From positions 646,001 to 710,000 of the forward strand of contig NZ_LT985980.1 in assembly GCF_900291985.1 (NCBI RefSeq): a stretch of DNA of 64,000 bases, given 5' to 3'. Shown here piece after piece: positions 16,481 to 25,694 of the stretch. Within the stretch, counting starts at the first letter, position 1. Each line of letters starts with the position of its first letter. The stretch comes from Lysinibacillus timonensis. GTDB lineage: Bacteria; Bacillota; Bacilli; Bacillales_A; Planococcaceae. The notes beneath the pieces are model-generated. The model was given only the letters and a program-made list of their open reading frames with translations. It did no database searches and had not been told where the DNA came from. Made by a program: the position numbers and the translations under genes.

Positions 16481-16520
16481 AATGGGGATGCCCTGAAAGT
16501 CTAACTTTCAAAACACCCCC
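16481..16520 (-). terminator. Terminator after amt
   Basis: Inverted repeat built on GGGG, GAAAGT and their complements (ACTTTC, CACCCC) directly downstream of amt on its strand. Confidence 0.6.
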
Positions 16521-16552
16521 ATTAACAATCTATTTATCTATTATTAAAAATT

Positions 16553-17845
16553 TTATTTTTCAGTAGTAGCTGCAGTTGTTAGTTTTGTTTCTTGCTCCAT
16601 TTGTTCAGGGTAACCATAGCTACCATGTTCACTAATATCAAGACCCATAATTTCTTCCTCTTCAGAAACACGTAGGCCAATCGTCATATCTAATACTTTT
16701 AAAATAATGAACGAAATAACAAATGCATAGATACCAGAAGCAGCAACACCTAATGCTTGAACACCTAGTTGTGTAAAGCTACCCCCATAGAATAATCCGG
16801 CTTGACCCCAGTCGATATCAGTTGACAGCGCTGGAACAGCGAATAAACCGTTTGATAATGTACCCCAAACCCCTACAGTACCGTGTACAGATAATGCAGC
16901 GATAGGATCGTCTAGTTTCATTCTATCAAATAGTTTCATAGAGAATACAACCATGATACCACCGATTAATCCAATGACAACCGCTGCCCATGGCTCTACA
17001 AATCCACAAGAAGCCGTAATTGCTACTAAGCCTGCAAGAGCACCATTTAACGTAGTAGGTACATCCGCCTTACCCGTTACTGCCCAAACAGTGAACATGG
17101 CAGCAATTGCACCGGCACCAGCAGCTAATTGTGTATTTAGAATAACAAATCCTAAGAATCCATCAGCAACACCAAATGTAGAAGCACCATTGAATCCAAA
17201 CCAACCTACCCAAAGGATTAATACACCTAAAGCCGTATAGACTTGGTTATGCCCAGCAAGATTATTTGATGAACCATCTTTATTATATTTACCAATACGA
17301 GGTTTTAAAATCATTGTTGCAGCAAGAGCGGCCATCGCACCTGTTAAGTGAACAACAGTTGAACCAGCAAAGTCTTGTTTTCCGTGTTCAGCTAACCATC
17401 CACCACCCCAAATCCAGTGAGCAACAACAGGGTAAATAAATGCTGAGAATAATACCGCAAAGATGACATAGACTGATAGTTTTGCACGTTCAGCAAATCC
17501 ACCAAAGGCAATTGTTAATGAAACTAAAGCGAACATGACTTGGAATGAGAAATCTACCGCTGGCGTTAAGCCGCCATCTGCCGCTGAATAGTCACCATAG
17601 AAAAAACTAGATAGTCCAATGAACGGATTGCCTTCACCATAAATAAATCCATATCCAACTGCCCAGAATACTAAAGTTCCAATCCCAGCTGTGAATATTG
17701 TTTTACCGGCAATATGACCAGCGTTTTTCATTCTTGTAGAACCTGCTTCTAATAAAATAAATCCACCTAACATAAAGAAGACTAAAATTGCACCAATTGC
17801 TACCCATAGATTATCCATAAGGACGACTACTGCACTTAAATCCAT
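16553..17845 (-). CDS. amt: Ammonium transporter
   Basis: A 430-residue Amt/NrgA channel of about eleven membrane helices that imports ammonium. Family signatures present are FFMLGGFILLEAGSTRMKN near the N-terminus, DFAGSTVVHLTGAMAALAA, and DDPIAALSVHGTVGVWGTLS, the last with the twin-His region. The start ATG at 17843-17845 has AAAGGAGAATGTTTT before it; an earlier in-frame ATG has none. No glnK (PII) gene follows, unlike nrgAB of Bacillus subtilis. Two TnrA/GlnR boxes upstream predict induction under nitrogen limitation. Confidence 0.95.
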   Translation of the reverse strand: MDLSAVVVLMDNLWVAIGAILVFFMLGGFILLEAGSTRMKNAGHIAGKTIFTAGIGTLVFWAVGYGFIYGEGNPFIGLSSFFYGDYSAADGGLTPAVDFSFQVMFALVSLTIAFGGFAERAKLSVYVIFAVLFSAFIYPVVAHWIWGGGWLAEHGKQDFAGSTVVHLTGAMAALAATMILKPRIGKYNKDGSSNNLAGHNQVYTALGVLILWVGWFGFNGASTFGVADGFLGFVILNTQLAAGAGAIAAMFTVWAVTGKADVPTTLNGALAGLVAITASCGFVEPWAAVVIGLIGGIMVVFSMKLFDRMKLDDPIAALSVHGTVGVWGTLSNGLFAVPALSTDIDWGQAGLFYGGSFTQLGVQALGVAASGIYAFVISFIILKVLDMTIGLRVSEEEEIMGLDISEHGSYGYPEQMEQETKLTTAATTEK

Positions 17846-17899
17846 AAAACATTCTCCTTTCATGATCGAAAACTTATGTTACATATTATTATTCATCTA

Positions 17900-17916
17900 T
17901 GTAATAAAATGTAACA
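17900..17916 (-). promoter_or_regulatory. TnrA/GlnR box 1 upstream of amt
   Basis: TGTAATAAAATGTAACA fits the consensus TGTNA-N7-TNACA exactly and lies 55 bases from the amt start codon. Confidence 0.85.
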
Positions 17917-17985
17917 CCACTTATAATGTTATTTTAACCTATCAGAAAACATAGTCAATATCATTAATAGATAAAATCAATCTAA

Positions 17986-18002
17986 TGTAAGAAAATATCA
18001 CA
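17986..18002 (-). promoter_or_regulatory. TnrA/GlnR box 2 upstream of amt
   Basis: TGTAAGAAAATATCACA also fits TGTNA-N7-TNACA. It lies 86 bases further out than box 1, so a pair of dimers could act together. Confidence 0.75.
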
Positions 18003-18185
18003 CAAATGAATATGAAGGGATATGTAACAGTTATTGTTGTGTCTATTGTTTAAGCGTTTACAAAAAAACGTTTATGACCTTCTATTATTTCAATTTGGAT
18101 TCAGATTATTTTTTTATCTAAATAAAAGTTTAAATCCCTATTTGCTATTCCACTTTTAAAGGCAACACCTTTTATGCATGATAAA

Positions 18186-18216
18186 AGGCCACAAGTACTT
18201 CCTTGTGACCTTCGTT
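18186..18216 (-). terminator. Terminator after the 72-residue gene
   Basis: Arms AGGTCACAAG and CTTGTGGCCT around a short loop, followed on the minus strand by a T-rich stretch. Confidence 0.7.
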
Positions 18217-18226
18217 AAGTATTTAT

Positions 18227-18445
18227 TTAATTCAAATATTGGTCATTTAAACAACTAGGGAACATATAAATGCCATCAATTAATTCTAAATCATAGTGCT
18301 TTTGTCTAAATTTCGATTGATAAACGTATTCCATAAGTACAATCTCATCATCTGTTGCCTCACATAATACGCCTGAAATAGACAAACCATTTTTAAACGC
18401 AACGCCAATTGGCTGACCTATTAATGCTTTTATTCTATCCTGCAT
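18227..18445 (-). CDS. Small protein, possibly Sm-like (DUF2642-type) fold
   Basis: A 72-residue protein of unknown function. The pattern IGQPIGVAFKNGLSISGVL, then DDEIVLMEYV, then a final IYMFPSC has the rhythm of a small beta-barrel of the DUF2642/LSm type found in spore-associated proteins of Bacillus. This is inference from pattern only. It has a strong AAGGGGG before ATG and a terminator after it. It lies next to the 78-residue gene in the same orientation. Confidence 0.55.
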   Translation of the reverse strand: MQDRIKALIGQPIGVAFKNGLSISGVLCEATDDEIVLMEYVYQSKFRQKHYDLELIDGIYMFPSCLNDQYLN

Positions 18446-18524
18446 CGATTAGCCCCCTTCCTAATAGTGTACGACTATTAGAAAAGAGGCACCTGTGCGA
18501 ATGCCATCCTTTTTAGATTTTTAA

Positions 18525-18761
18525 TTAGCTCTTACGATTTCCCCTCATCAATTTCTCAAACCGTTGCATCATCGGATCTTCTTTCGGAGTAAAATGGTAT
18601 GGATTGATTTCCTGACCAAATTCCCCCGTTTGTTTTGCTCGAGTAAAAACACTTAATTTATCACCAGCTGTAGCAGTCGGATCGTTAATAATACTTTCTT
18701 GCATACCATCAGAATGCGGCGTTACTTCAACATAGTTATTTCTAGTTTCTCTAGGCATCAT
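18525..18761 (-). CDS. Small conserved-looking hydrophilic protein, unknown
   Basis: A 78-residue hydrophilic protein without membrane segments or cysteines. I do not recognise a family. It has two adjacent ATG codons (ATGATG) behind AAAGGAGATGAA; either can serve. The composition (NDPTATAGDKLSVFTRAK, then FTPKEDPMMQRFEKLMRG) looks like a real, possibly largely disordered, protein. It is upstream of the 72-residue gene and may share its transcript. Confidence 0.55.
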   Translation of the reverse strand: MMPRETRNNYVEVTPHSDGMQESIINDPTATAGDKLSVFTRAKQTGEFGQEINPYHFTPKEDPMMQRFEKLMRGNRKS

Positions 18762-18951
18762 TTCATCTCCTTTGAGATTTAATATGACTAGAGTTACATT
18801 TCTTTATACAAAAAAATTTATTTATGTAAGTTTTTCTACCATACTCTTTCAAAATAAAAATGATACTCGTTATTTTGGAAAACATAGAACAAAATAAATT
18901 AAATTCATATTCAAAGAGCAAACTAAAATTAATTATTTTTAAATAAATGCT

Positions 18952-18980
18952 TTGACATCAACATTAAAATAAGTTAAATT
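18952..18980 (+). promoter_or_regulatory. Sigma-A promoter of guaC
   Basis: TTGACA (18952-18957) and TAAATT (18975-18980) with 17-base spacing. Confidence 0.7.
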
Positions 18981-18984
18981 ACCA

Positions 18985-19028
18985 AAGGGCGAACATTTTG
19001 CCCGTAAATTAAAAAAATATTCGTTTTT
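18985..19028 (+). promoter_or_regulatory. Paired PurBoxes (PurR operator) of guaC
   Basis: GGGCGAACATTTT and the inverted AATATTCGTTTTT place CGAA (18990-18993) and TTCG (19020-19023) 26 bases apart, as expected for two facing PurBoxes of Bacillus PurR. They lie between promoter and start codon of guaC, a known PurR target. Confidence 0.75.
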
Positions 19029-19037
19029 AGAGGTGTA

Positions 19038-20024
19038 ATGATGGATAATGTATTTGATTATGAAGATATTCAACTGATTCCTAATAAATGTATCGTAAAC
19101 AGCCGTTCAGAATGTGATACATCAATCACATTTGGAGGATTTAAATTTAAATTACCTGTTGTACCAGCAAATATGCAGACAATTATTGACGAAAAAATCG
19201 CTGTAATGTTAGCCGAAAATGGTTACTTCTATATTATGCACCGTTTCAACCCGGAAACACGTGCAGATTTCATTAAAGATATGCACGCTAGAAAATTAAT
19301 TGCTTCTATTAGTGTTGGTGTAAAAGAAGAGGAGTATAAATTCATCGAACAATTAGCAATCGAGGATTTAGTTCCAGAATTCATTACAATTGATATCGCT
19401 CATGGACACTCAAATGCAGTCATCGAAATGATTAAGCATATTAAACAACATTTACCACAAAGCTTTGTTATTGCTGGTAATGTTGGAACACCTGAAGCTG
19501 TTCGTGAATTAGAAAATGCGGGTGCAGATGCAACGAAAGTGGGTATCGGTCCTGGTAAAGTATGTATTACTAAAATTAAAACTGGATTTGGTACAGGCGG
19601 TTGGCAATTAGCCGCTCTCCGCTGGTGTGCAAAAGCTGCAACAAAACCAATTATTGCTGATGGTGGTATCCGTACTCACGGTGACATCGCAAAATCAGTA
19701 CGTTTTGGCGCTTCAATGGTAATGATTGGTTCATTATTTGCTGGTCACGAAGAATCACCTGGTCAAACAGTTGTAAGAGACGGAAAAATGTATAAAGAAT
19801 ATTTTGGTTCGGCTTCTGAATTCCAAAAAGGCGAAAAGAAAAATGTTGAAGGTAAGAAAATGTATGTTGAACATAAAGGTTCATTAAAGGACACATTAAC
19901 TGAAATGCAACAAGATTTACAATCATCTATTTCTTATGCAGGTGGTAATAAGTTAGATGCCATTCGTACAGTTGACTATGTCGTTGTGAAAAATTCCATC
20001 TTCAATGGTGATAAAGTGTATTAA
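19038..20024 (+). CDS. guaC: GMP reductase
   Basis: A 328-residue IMP dehydrogenase/GMP reductase-family enzyme that deaminates GMP to IMP with NADPH, recycling guanine nucleotides. Seen are [13 protein letters not shown] at the start, [20 protein letters not shown] with the catalytic cysteine loop, and [16 protein letters not shown], the phosphate-binding loop. There is no CBS domain, which separates it from IMP dehydrogenase. Two adjacent ATGs follow GAGGTG. Paired PurBoxes upstream predict purine repression. Confidence 0.95.
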   Translation: MMDNVFDYEDIQLIPNKCIVNSRSECDTSITFGGFKFKLPVVPANMQTIIDEKIAVMLAENGYFYIMHRFNPETRADFIKDMHARKLIASISVGVKEEEYKFIEQLAIEDLVPEFITIDIAHGHSNAVIEMIKHIKQHLPQSFVIAGNVGTPEAVRELENAGADATKVGIGPGKVCITKIKTGFGTGGWQLAALRWCAKAATKPIIADGGIRTHGDIAKSVRFGASMVMIGSLFAGHEESPGQTVVRDGKMYKEYFGSASEFQKGEKKNVEGKKMYVEHKGSLKDTLTEMQQDLQSSISYAGGNKLDAIRTVDYVVVKNSIFNGDKVY

Positions 20025-20027
20025 GCT

Positions 20028-20063
20028 AAAAGAGGAACTCTGGCAGTTGAGTTCCTCTTTTTT
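20028..20063. terminator. Bidirectional terminator between guaC and livF
   Basis: Arms AAAAGAGGAACTC and GAGTTCCTCTTTT with an eight-base loop and a T run; the A-rich left side serves the opposite strand. Confidence 0.85.
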
Positions 20064-20085
20064 GTTAATCAACTTCCTTTATTGT

Positions 20086-20793
20086 TTAAGCTAAATAAGC
20101 TTCTTTAATTTGTTCATTCTCTATAAGCTCGTAGCCTTTACCCGATAAAACAATCTCACCATTTTGAATAACGTAACCACGGTGAGCAATATTTAAAGCT
20201 TGATATGCATTTTGCTCAATCAATAAAATTGTAATGCCCATTGAATTTAACTGTAAAATGATCTGAAAAATTTGCTCTACAATAATTGGTGCTAACCCCA
20301 TAGATGGCTCATCAAGCATTAAAACTTCAGGTTTCATCATTAATGCGCGACCGATTGCAAGCATTTGCTGCTCTCCGCCACTCATCGTTCCACCCTTTTG
20401 ATGGAGCCTTTCTTTTAATTTAGGAAAATAACTAAAAACCATTTCCATCCGTTCTTCAATTATTTGCTTACCTTTAACAGAATACGCTCCCATTAATAAA
20501 TTTTCTTTTACTGTAAGTTGCGAAAAGATCCTGCGCCCCTCAGGTACATGTGCCAATCCTAGAAGCGTCGTAGCATGCGGAGGTTTGTTTGTTATATTTT
20601 GATCTTTATAGATGATGGTTCCATTTTTGACCTTTGCCAAACCACTGATTGACTTTAATGTTGTAGATTTTCCAGCACCATTACTACCAATTAACGTTAC
20701 AATTTCCCCTTGCTCAACTTCCAGACTAACCCCTCTAAGAGCTTGAATTGCACCATAATAGGTTTCAATGTTTTTCAATTCTAAAACCGGCAT
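20086..20793 (-). CDS. livF: Branched-chain amino acid ABC transporter ATPase LivF
   Basis: A 235-residue ABC ATPase. Walker A is GSNGAGKSTT, the signature is MSGGEQQMLAIGRALM, Walker B is VLMLDEPSMG, and the family-typical LAHVPEGRRIFSQLTVKENL precedes the signature. It pairs with LivG to power import of leucine, isoleucine and valine. It is the last gene of the livJ-livH-livM-livG-livF operon, six bases after livG. Other substrates such as urea or short amides are possible for this family, but the adjacent bkd genes in the window fit branched-chain amino acids. Confidence 0.92.
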   Translation of the reverse strand: MPVLELKNIETYYGAIQALRGVSLEVEQGEIVTLIGSNGAGKSTTLKSISGLAKVKNGTIIYKDQNITNKPPHATTLLGLAHVPEGRRIFSQLTVKENLLMGAYSVKGKQIIEERMEMVFSYFPKLKERLHQKGGTMSGGEQQMLAIGRALMMKPEVLMLDEPSMGLAPIIVEQIFQIILQLNSMGITILLIEQNAYQALNIAHRGYVIQNGEIVLSGKGYELIENEQIKEAYLA

Positions 20794-20799
20794 TTCTCA

Positions 20800-21585
20800 T
20801 CACTCCCTTTGCCCCACTTGAACCGCAGCTGATCCTAAATATGCTTCGATTACTTTTGGATTTGAACGAATTTCATCCGGGTTTCCTTCGGCTATTTTTT
20901 CACCATGGTCCAGTACATAAATATGTTCAGATATTTCCATGACAAGTTTCATATCATGTTCTATTAACAAAATTGATACATCAAATTCTCTTCCCATTTC
21001 TTTTATGATTGCTGTAAGTTCCGCCGTCTCTTTCGGATTCATACCAGCAGCGGGTTCATCTAGTAAAATAAGTTTCGGTTTCGTTGCTAATGCACGAGCT
21101 ATTTCTAATTTTCGTTGTGCACCATAACTTAAGTTCTTGGCTTTTTCATTTAACAGATGAGCAAGGTCAAAGTATTCTAGCAATCTGTACGCTTCGACTT
21201 CTGCTTCAAACTCTTCTTTTTTTGTATTTGGTAAGTTTAATAGAATTCCAATTAACCCTGTTTTCAAATGTTTGTGCATACCAACCAATACATTTTCAAT
21301 TACTGTCATCTCACCAAAAAGTCGAATATTTTGAAATGTCCTGGAGATTCCTCTCTTTGCAACTTCATCTGGCTTTAAACCAACGACAGACGTTCCCTCT
21401 AGTAAAATCTCACCCGATGTCGGTTGATACACTCCCGTTATTAAATTGAAAAATGTCGTTTTACCAGCACCATTTGGTCCAATAACCGCAGTAATTGAAC
21501 CTGCTTCCACACTTAATGAAATGTCTTTGTTAGCTACCAATCCTCCAAACCCTTTCGTTATATTCGATACTTCTAATATTGCCAT
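20800..21585 (-). CDS. livG: Branched-chain amino acid ABC transporter ATPase LivG
   Basis: A 261-residue ABC ATPase. Walker A is GPNGAGKTTFF, GISRTFQNIRLFGEMTVIENV is typical of LivG, the signature is LSYGAQRKLEIARALA, and Walker B is LILLDEPAAGMNP. It works as a partner of LivF at the cytoplasmic face of the LivHM permease. ATG follows GGAGGGGCTGTTCAA. The gene is closely packed in the operon. Confidence 0.92.
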   Translation of the reverse strand: MAILEVSNITKGFGGLVANKDISLSVEAGSITAVIGPNGAGKTTFFNLITGVYQPTSGEILLEGTSVVGLKPDEVAKRGISRTFQNIRLFGEMTVIENVLVGMHKHLKTGLIGILLNLPNTKKEEFEAEVEAYRLLEYFDLAHLLNEKAKNLSYGAQRKLEIARALATKPKLILLDEPAAGMNPKETAELTAIIKEMGREFDVSILLIEHDMKLVMEISEHIYVLDHGEKIAEGNPDEIRSNPKVIEAYLGSAAVQVGQRE

Positions 21586-21606
21586 TTGAACAGCCCCTCC
21601 TTATAC

Positions 21607-22887
21607 TTACTCTTTCTTGATAGAAACAGATCGTTCGTCAGTAACTCGTAAAGTAGCCTTATGTTTCAATTTGTTTTCATCAAATTTTTTATTTTTCGCG
21701 GGTATCAACCCAATTGGTCTATATAAAGCGAAGACAACTAACAGCACACCAAATAGCATCTTTTGCATTTTTGCTGGTGAAAGCGCATCAGGTATTGTAA
21801 TGACTCCACTTAGACTTAATTGATTCACCCAGTTGGTTAATTCTGTTAAGACTTGTAAATTCAATACGGTAACAAGTGATGCGCCTAAAATGACACCCGG
21901 CACACTTCCCATTCCACCTAATACAACCATAACGAGAATGGTAAATGATTCCATTAAGGTAAAACTCGTTGGATCGATAAACGCTTGTTTTGCAGAAAAA
22001 ACAACACCCATCATCCCGGAAAAGGACGCTCCTAGAGCAAACGCTAATAATTTCGTCTTAACTATTGGAATACCCATTGCTTGGGCGGCAATTTCATTTT
22101 CACGTACGGCCTTCCACGAACGTCCTAGTTTCGAATGTTCAAATCGTAGTACAGCGAAGATGGTAAATGACAATATAATGAGAGTTACAAAATAATACTG
22201 ATGAGGAAAGATAAGTTCCATTCCAAACAATTTTGGAGGTGTCACTGATGAAATACCCATTGCACCATTTGTAAAATTCACCGGTCGATCTAGATTGTTA
22301 AATACGATACGAATAATTTCACCGAAACCTAATGTTACAATTGCTAGATAATCTCCTTTTACTCGAAGCACAGGTACACCAATGAGAATTCCGGCAATGG
22401 CAGCAAATATCCCACCGATTATTAAGAAAATCCAGAAAGACTCACCACCAAGGGGGAATTGCCCAAATGGCATAAAGTTAGATGCTTGTGGAGTTGCAAA
22501 TATTGCATACGAATACGCACCTACCGCAAAAAATGCTACAAATCCTAAATCAAGAAGTCCCGCCATTCCTACTACAATATTAAGCCCTAGTGCCATCGAA
22601 ACATAAATACCTACCATCGTGGCCACTTCCATGTATGATTGGAATGCAGGTCCACCACTTGAAGCTACAGGTAGTAAGATAATTAATATCCCCCCACCAG
22701 TAATCCACTTCGTTAAATTTTTTAAGTTCATATAATATAGAATTAATAAAGATGCAAGTAAAAGTAAAAAAGCGACCACTGATTTTTGAGAGAAGTATAG
22801 AGATGCAGAAGTGACGACAACAAATAACGTAAATAAAATGACTTGAGACCATTTATACTGTAAAAAAGTAGACATTTTTTCCTTCAT
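21607..22887 (-). CDS. livM: Branched-chain amino acid ABC transporter permease LivM
   Basis: A 426-residue permease with about ten membrane helices; it is longer than the minimal LivM because of extra N-terminal helices. Motifs are GLNIVVGMAGLLDLGFVAF and AIRENEIAA-like GRSWKAVRENEIAAQAMGI. Start ATG at 22885-22887 follows TAGGTG; a GTG nine bases upstream lies in the Shine-Dalgarno. It starts 9 bases after the livH stop. It forms the translocation channel with LivH. Confidence 0.92.
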   Translation of the reverse strand: MKEKMSTFLQYKWSQVILFTLFVVVTSASLYFSQKSVVAFLLLLASLLILYYMNLKNLTKWITGGGILIILLPVASSGGPAFQSYMEVATMVGIYVSMALGLNIVVGMAGLLDLGFVAFFAVGAYSYAIFATPQASNFMPFGQFPLGGESFWIFLIIGGIFAAIAGILIGVPVLRVKGDYLAIVTLGFGEIIRIVFNNLDRPVNFTNGAMGISSVTPPKLFGMELIFPHQYYFVTLIILSFTIFAVLRFEHSKLGRSWKAVRENEIAAQAMGIPIVKTKLLAFALGASFSGMMGVVFSAKQAFIDPTSFTLMESFTILVMVVLGGMGSVPGVILGASLVTVLNLQVLTELTNWVNQLSLSGVITIPDALSPAKMQKMLFGVLLVVFALYRPIGLIPAKNKKFDENKLKHKATLRVTDERSVSIKKE

Positions 22888-22896
22888 GAAACTCAC

Positions 22897-23883
22897 CTAC
22901 ACTTTCTCTGCAATTGGTTTACCAAATAAACCTTCTGGCTTGAAGATCAGTACAATGATAAGAATCGCAAATGCAAATACATCTTTATATTCGGCACCAA
23001 AAATTCCACCTGTCAAGATTGATAGGTTAGCAGCTGCAAACATTTCCATTAAACCAAGTAAAATCCCACCAAACATTGCACCACGAATATTCCCAATACC
23101 ACCTAAAACCGCTGCAATAAATGCCTTTAATCCAAGGATAAATCCTATGTACGGGTCAATCGTGCCATATTGCATTGCAAATAACACCCCCGTCGCACCT
23201 CCTAGTGCCGAGCCAACGAAAAATGTAGTCGAAATTACTTTATTTACATTAATCGACATTAACGAGGCGGTTTCTCGGTCTAATGAAACTGCTCGAATCG
23301 CAGTTCCCCATTTTGTTTTATTTACAAAGAAATCTAAAGCGACCATAAGTAAAATTGCAGTAATTAATACAATAAGAAAGGATGTTTTAAAACTAGCATC
23401 ATTAAATACATTTGAAATAGATGAAAAACTGACAATGATTTGGTTCGAAAACAATGACGGGCCTGTTAAAATATAGCTACCATTCACCATTTCAGCTATA
23501 AAGCGAATAATGTCTTGCAGAATAAATGATATTCCAATTGCAGTTATTAACGGGATTAACCTCGGTGCATTACGAAGTGGACGATAGGCAATTCTTTCCA
23601 TCCCAACTCCAACCAAACCTGTAATAATTGCAGTAACAAGTATTACGAAAATAAATAAGAGCAATTGAGGCACTACAGATGTCCAACTCATACCCAAAAT
23701 CGCAATAAATAAGCCAGTCCCAATAAATGCACCGGTCATAAATATTTCACCATGAGCAAAGTTAATTAGCTGTAAAATACCGTATACCATTGTATAACCG
23801 AGGGCAACAACTGCATAAACAGCACCAAGTGTTAAGCCATCAATTAACACTTGAGGTAAACTTATTAAGATATCCTGAATCAT
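22897..23883 (-). CDS. livH: Branched-chain amino acid ABC transporter permease LivH
   Basis: A 328-residue permease with about eight hydrophobic segments. The family motif GYTMVYGILQLINFAHGE is near residue 30, and RAVSLDRETASLMSINVNKV is the coupling loop. It pairs with LivM. ATG follows GGGAGGGAGAATT. It is separated from livJ by about 140 bases that include a hairpin, probably lowering permease expression relative to the binding protein. Confidence 0.93.
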   Translation of the reverse strand: MIQDILISLPQVLIDGLTLGAVYAVVALGYTMVYGILQLINFAHGEIFMTGAFIGTGLFIAILGMSWTSVVPQLLLFIFVILVTAIITGLVGVGMERIAYRPLRNAPRLIPLITAIGISFILQDIIRFIAEMVNGSYILTGPSLFSNQIIVSFSSISNVFNDASFKTSFLIVLITAILLMVALDFFVNKTKWGTAIRAVSLDRETASLMSINVNKVISTTFFVGSALGGATGVLFAMQYGTIDPYIGFILGLKAFIAAVLGGIGNIRGAMFGGILLGLMEMFAAANLSILTGGIFGAEYKDVFAFAILIIVLIFKPEGLFGKPIAEKV

Positions 23884-23971
23884 AATTCTCCCTCCCTAAT
23901 TCATCTATTTTGTTTATCTATTTAAGCACTTACTAAATATATAGACGTCTTACCAAATCCATGTATAGAAA

Positions 23972-24001
23972 AAGTGTTGAGAGAAAACAATCCCAACACC
24001 C
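23972..24001 (-). terminator. Attenuating hairpin between livJ and livH
   Basis: On the minus strand GGTGTTGGGATTG and CTCTCAACACTTTTTC form a stem followed by T residues. It probably lets only part of the transcripts continue into livH. Confidence 0.65.
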
Positions 24002-24024
24002 TTTCTACAAAAATCAACTTTTTA

Positions 24025-25248
24025 TTATTGACCTACTTCCCCTACTTGAACAGGAGGGTATGCCGCTTCTTCAAATGAGTAAATAAATACTTTTGCATTG
24101 ACGTTATCGCCTTTTTCATCAAATGTTACTGTAGTGAGTGCACCTGTATAATCTTTTACTGCACGTACAGCTGCAGCAACATCAGCTTTAGATGGTAGTT
24201 TACCACCATTAGCATTGATTGCTTCTTCCAACCCTTTTAAAAATACACCCATCGAATCGTAACCATATACAGAAAATGATTCAGGTTCTTTACTAAATTT
24301 CGATTTATAATCAGCTACGAACTTCTGACCAGATTCAGAAGCGTTACTATCCCCGGCAATTGATGTAATATAAGTGTTTATTACTGCTTCACCTGCAATA
24401 TCTACTAGACCCGATGAGTCCATACCATCTCCACCCATAAACGGTACCGTGATACCTTTATCACGTGCTTGCTTGATGAGAATCCCACCTTCAGAGTATA
24501 GACCTCCAAAGTAAACTAAATCAGGAGAGGCTGTTGTTATTTGATTAATAACACCATTGAAATCTTTTTCACCAATTGTAATGGAACCTTCCCCGACAAT
24601 TTCTCCACCTAAATTTTCTACTTCTTTGATAAATGCATCAGAAAGTCCCACACCATAAGCAGTCTTATCATTTATAACAAAAATTTTCGTTGCCCCTAGT
24701 TCATTAATCGCATATTGTGCTCCTGCAGGACCCTGTAAATCATCACGAGCAACGATACGGTTCACAGTTGTTAACCCTCGTTCTGTGATTTCAACCGCAG
24801 TATTAGCAGGAGAAACCATTACAACATTGTATTTTTCGTAAACTTCTGATGACGGTATTGCTACACCAGAGTTATAGTGTCCGATGACACCATAGATTGC
24901 TTCATCTGCACCAATTAAGTTAGCATTAGAAACACCTTTTTTCGGATCTCCTTGATCATCATATGGTTCTAATTGCAGTGTAAAGCCTAACTCTTCGAAT
25001 TTTGGCTGCTCTTCTTCCAATTTCATTTGTGCACCTAACTTAATCGCTTCGCCGATAATTGCAGATCCACCTGATAAAGGTGACTGAGTTGCAATTTTGA
25101 TAACTGTTTTAGTTTCGTCCGTTGTCGTCTCAGCTCCTTCACTAGGTTGTGTGTTTGTAGAAGTTGGTGCATTTGATGAACATGCTGCTAAAACCCCAAT
25201 TATGAAGATACCTGAAAGAAGTAAGCCTATTGCCTTTTTTAAATTCAT
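24025..25248 (-). CDS. livJ: Branched-chain amino acid ABC transporter substrate-binding lipoprotein
   Basis: A 407-residue type I periplasmic-binding-fold lipoprotein. The signal peptide has a basic start (MNLKKAIG) and the lipobox LAAC with Cys23, followed by a Ser/Thr-rich linker. The ligand domain contains IATQSPLSGGSAIIGEAIKL and VVMVSPANTAVEITERG, typical of LivJ-type receptors. It is anchored outside the membrane and hands amino acids to LivHM. The start ATG at 25246-25248 follows GAGGGGG; an upstream TTG overlaps that site and is rejected. Confidence 0.92.
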   Translation of the reverse strand: MNLKKAIGLLLSGIFIIGVLAACSSNAPTSTNTQPSEGAETTTDETKTVIKIATQSPLSGGSAIIGEAIKLGAQMKLEEEQPKFEELGFTLQLEPYDDQGDPKKGVSNANLIGADEAIYGVIGHYNSGVAIPSSEVYEKYNVVMVSPANTAVEITERGLTTVNRIVARDDLQGPAGAQYAINELGATKIFVINDKTAYGVGLSDAFIKEVENLGGEIVGEGSITIGEKDFNGVINQITTASPDLVYFGGLYSEGGILIKQARDKGITVPFMGGDGMDSSGLVDIAGEAVINTYITSIAGDSNASESGQKFVADYKSKFSKEPESFSVYGYDSMGVFLKGLEEAINANGGKLPSKADVAAAVRAVKDYTGALTTVTFDEKGDNVNAKVFIYSFEEAAYPPVQVGEVGQ

Positions 25249-25600
25249 AATAAACCCCCTCAAATTTATTCCTTAAGTCTAGTTCCTTTTAATTAGTCCA
25301 AATATAACGAAAGCTGTAATTCCCCCAAAATTCCTAGAACGTTTTTACAATTTATAAACAATTTCATGATTTTATGAATAAATTTAATAATTATAGTAGT
25401 ATCATTTCCTATCCCCCATTCCTTTTTGGTAGTTCTTTTTGATAATAAAACTAAAACTATAAGATTACCTATTTTACGTAAGAATTTATTACACGATATT
25501 TATTAGAACAAAACATAGATTCAAATATATACGCAATTTTTTATTTTCAATCTAATTAATTTATAATTATTCGTTAACTCAACAAACCATAAAGAAATAT
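25249..25600. other. Intergenic region between livJ and tnrA
   Basis: Very A/T-rich leader of the divergent liv operon and tnrA. No reading frame, hairpin terminator or known riboswitch is seen; a convincing promoter for liv could not be picked from the many A/T tracts. Confidence 0.5.
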
Positions 25601-25602
25601 AA

Positions 25603-25619
25603 TGTTAGATTATCTGACA
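25603..25619 (+). promoter_or_regulatory. TnrA box of the tnrA promoter
   Basis: TGTTAGATTATCTGACA fits TGTNA-N7-TNACA. Its centre is about 48 bases before the expected transcription start set by a CATAAT element (25647-25652), the position used for TnrA activation. It implies positive autoregulation. Confidence 0.8.
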
Positions 25620-25694
25620 AAGAGGTTTATTAATCTCATAAAAAAGCATAATATGGTAACATATCTTACTTTAATGGAAGAGTGGTGTTTTATC

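Noticed and set aside
16953-17240. 95-residue frame antisense to amt
   Set aside because: Mirror of the amt coding region; no start signal.
21833-23476. Long antisense frames (up to 196 residues) opposite livM and livH
   Set aside because: Shadow frames of membrane-protein genes with low-complexity composition; the real genes are the conserved permeases.
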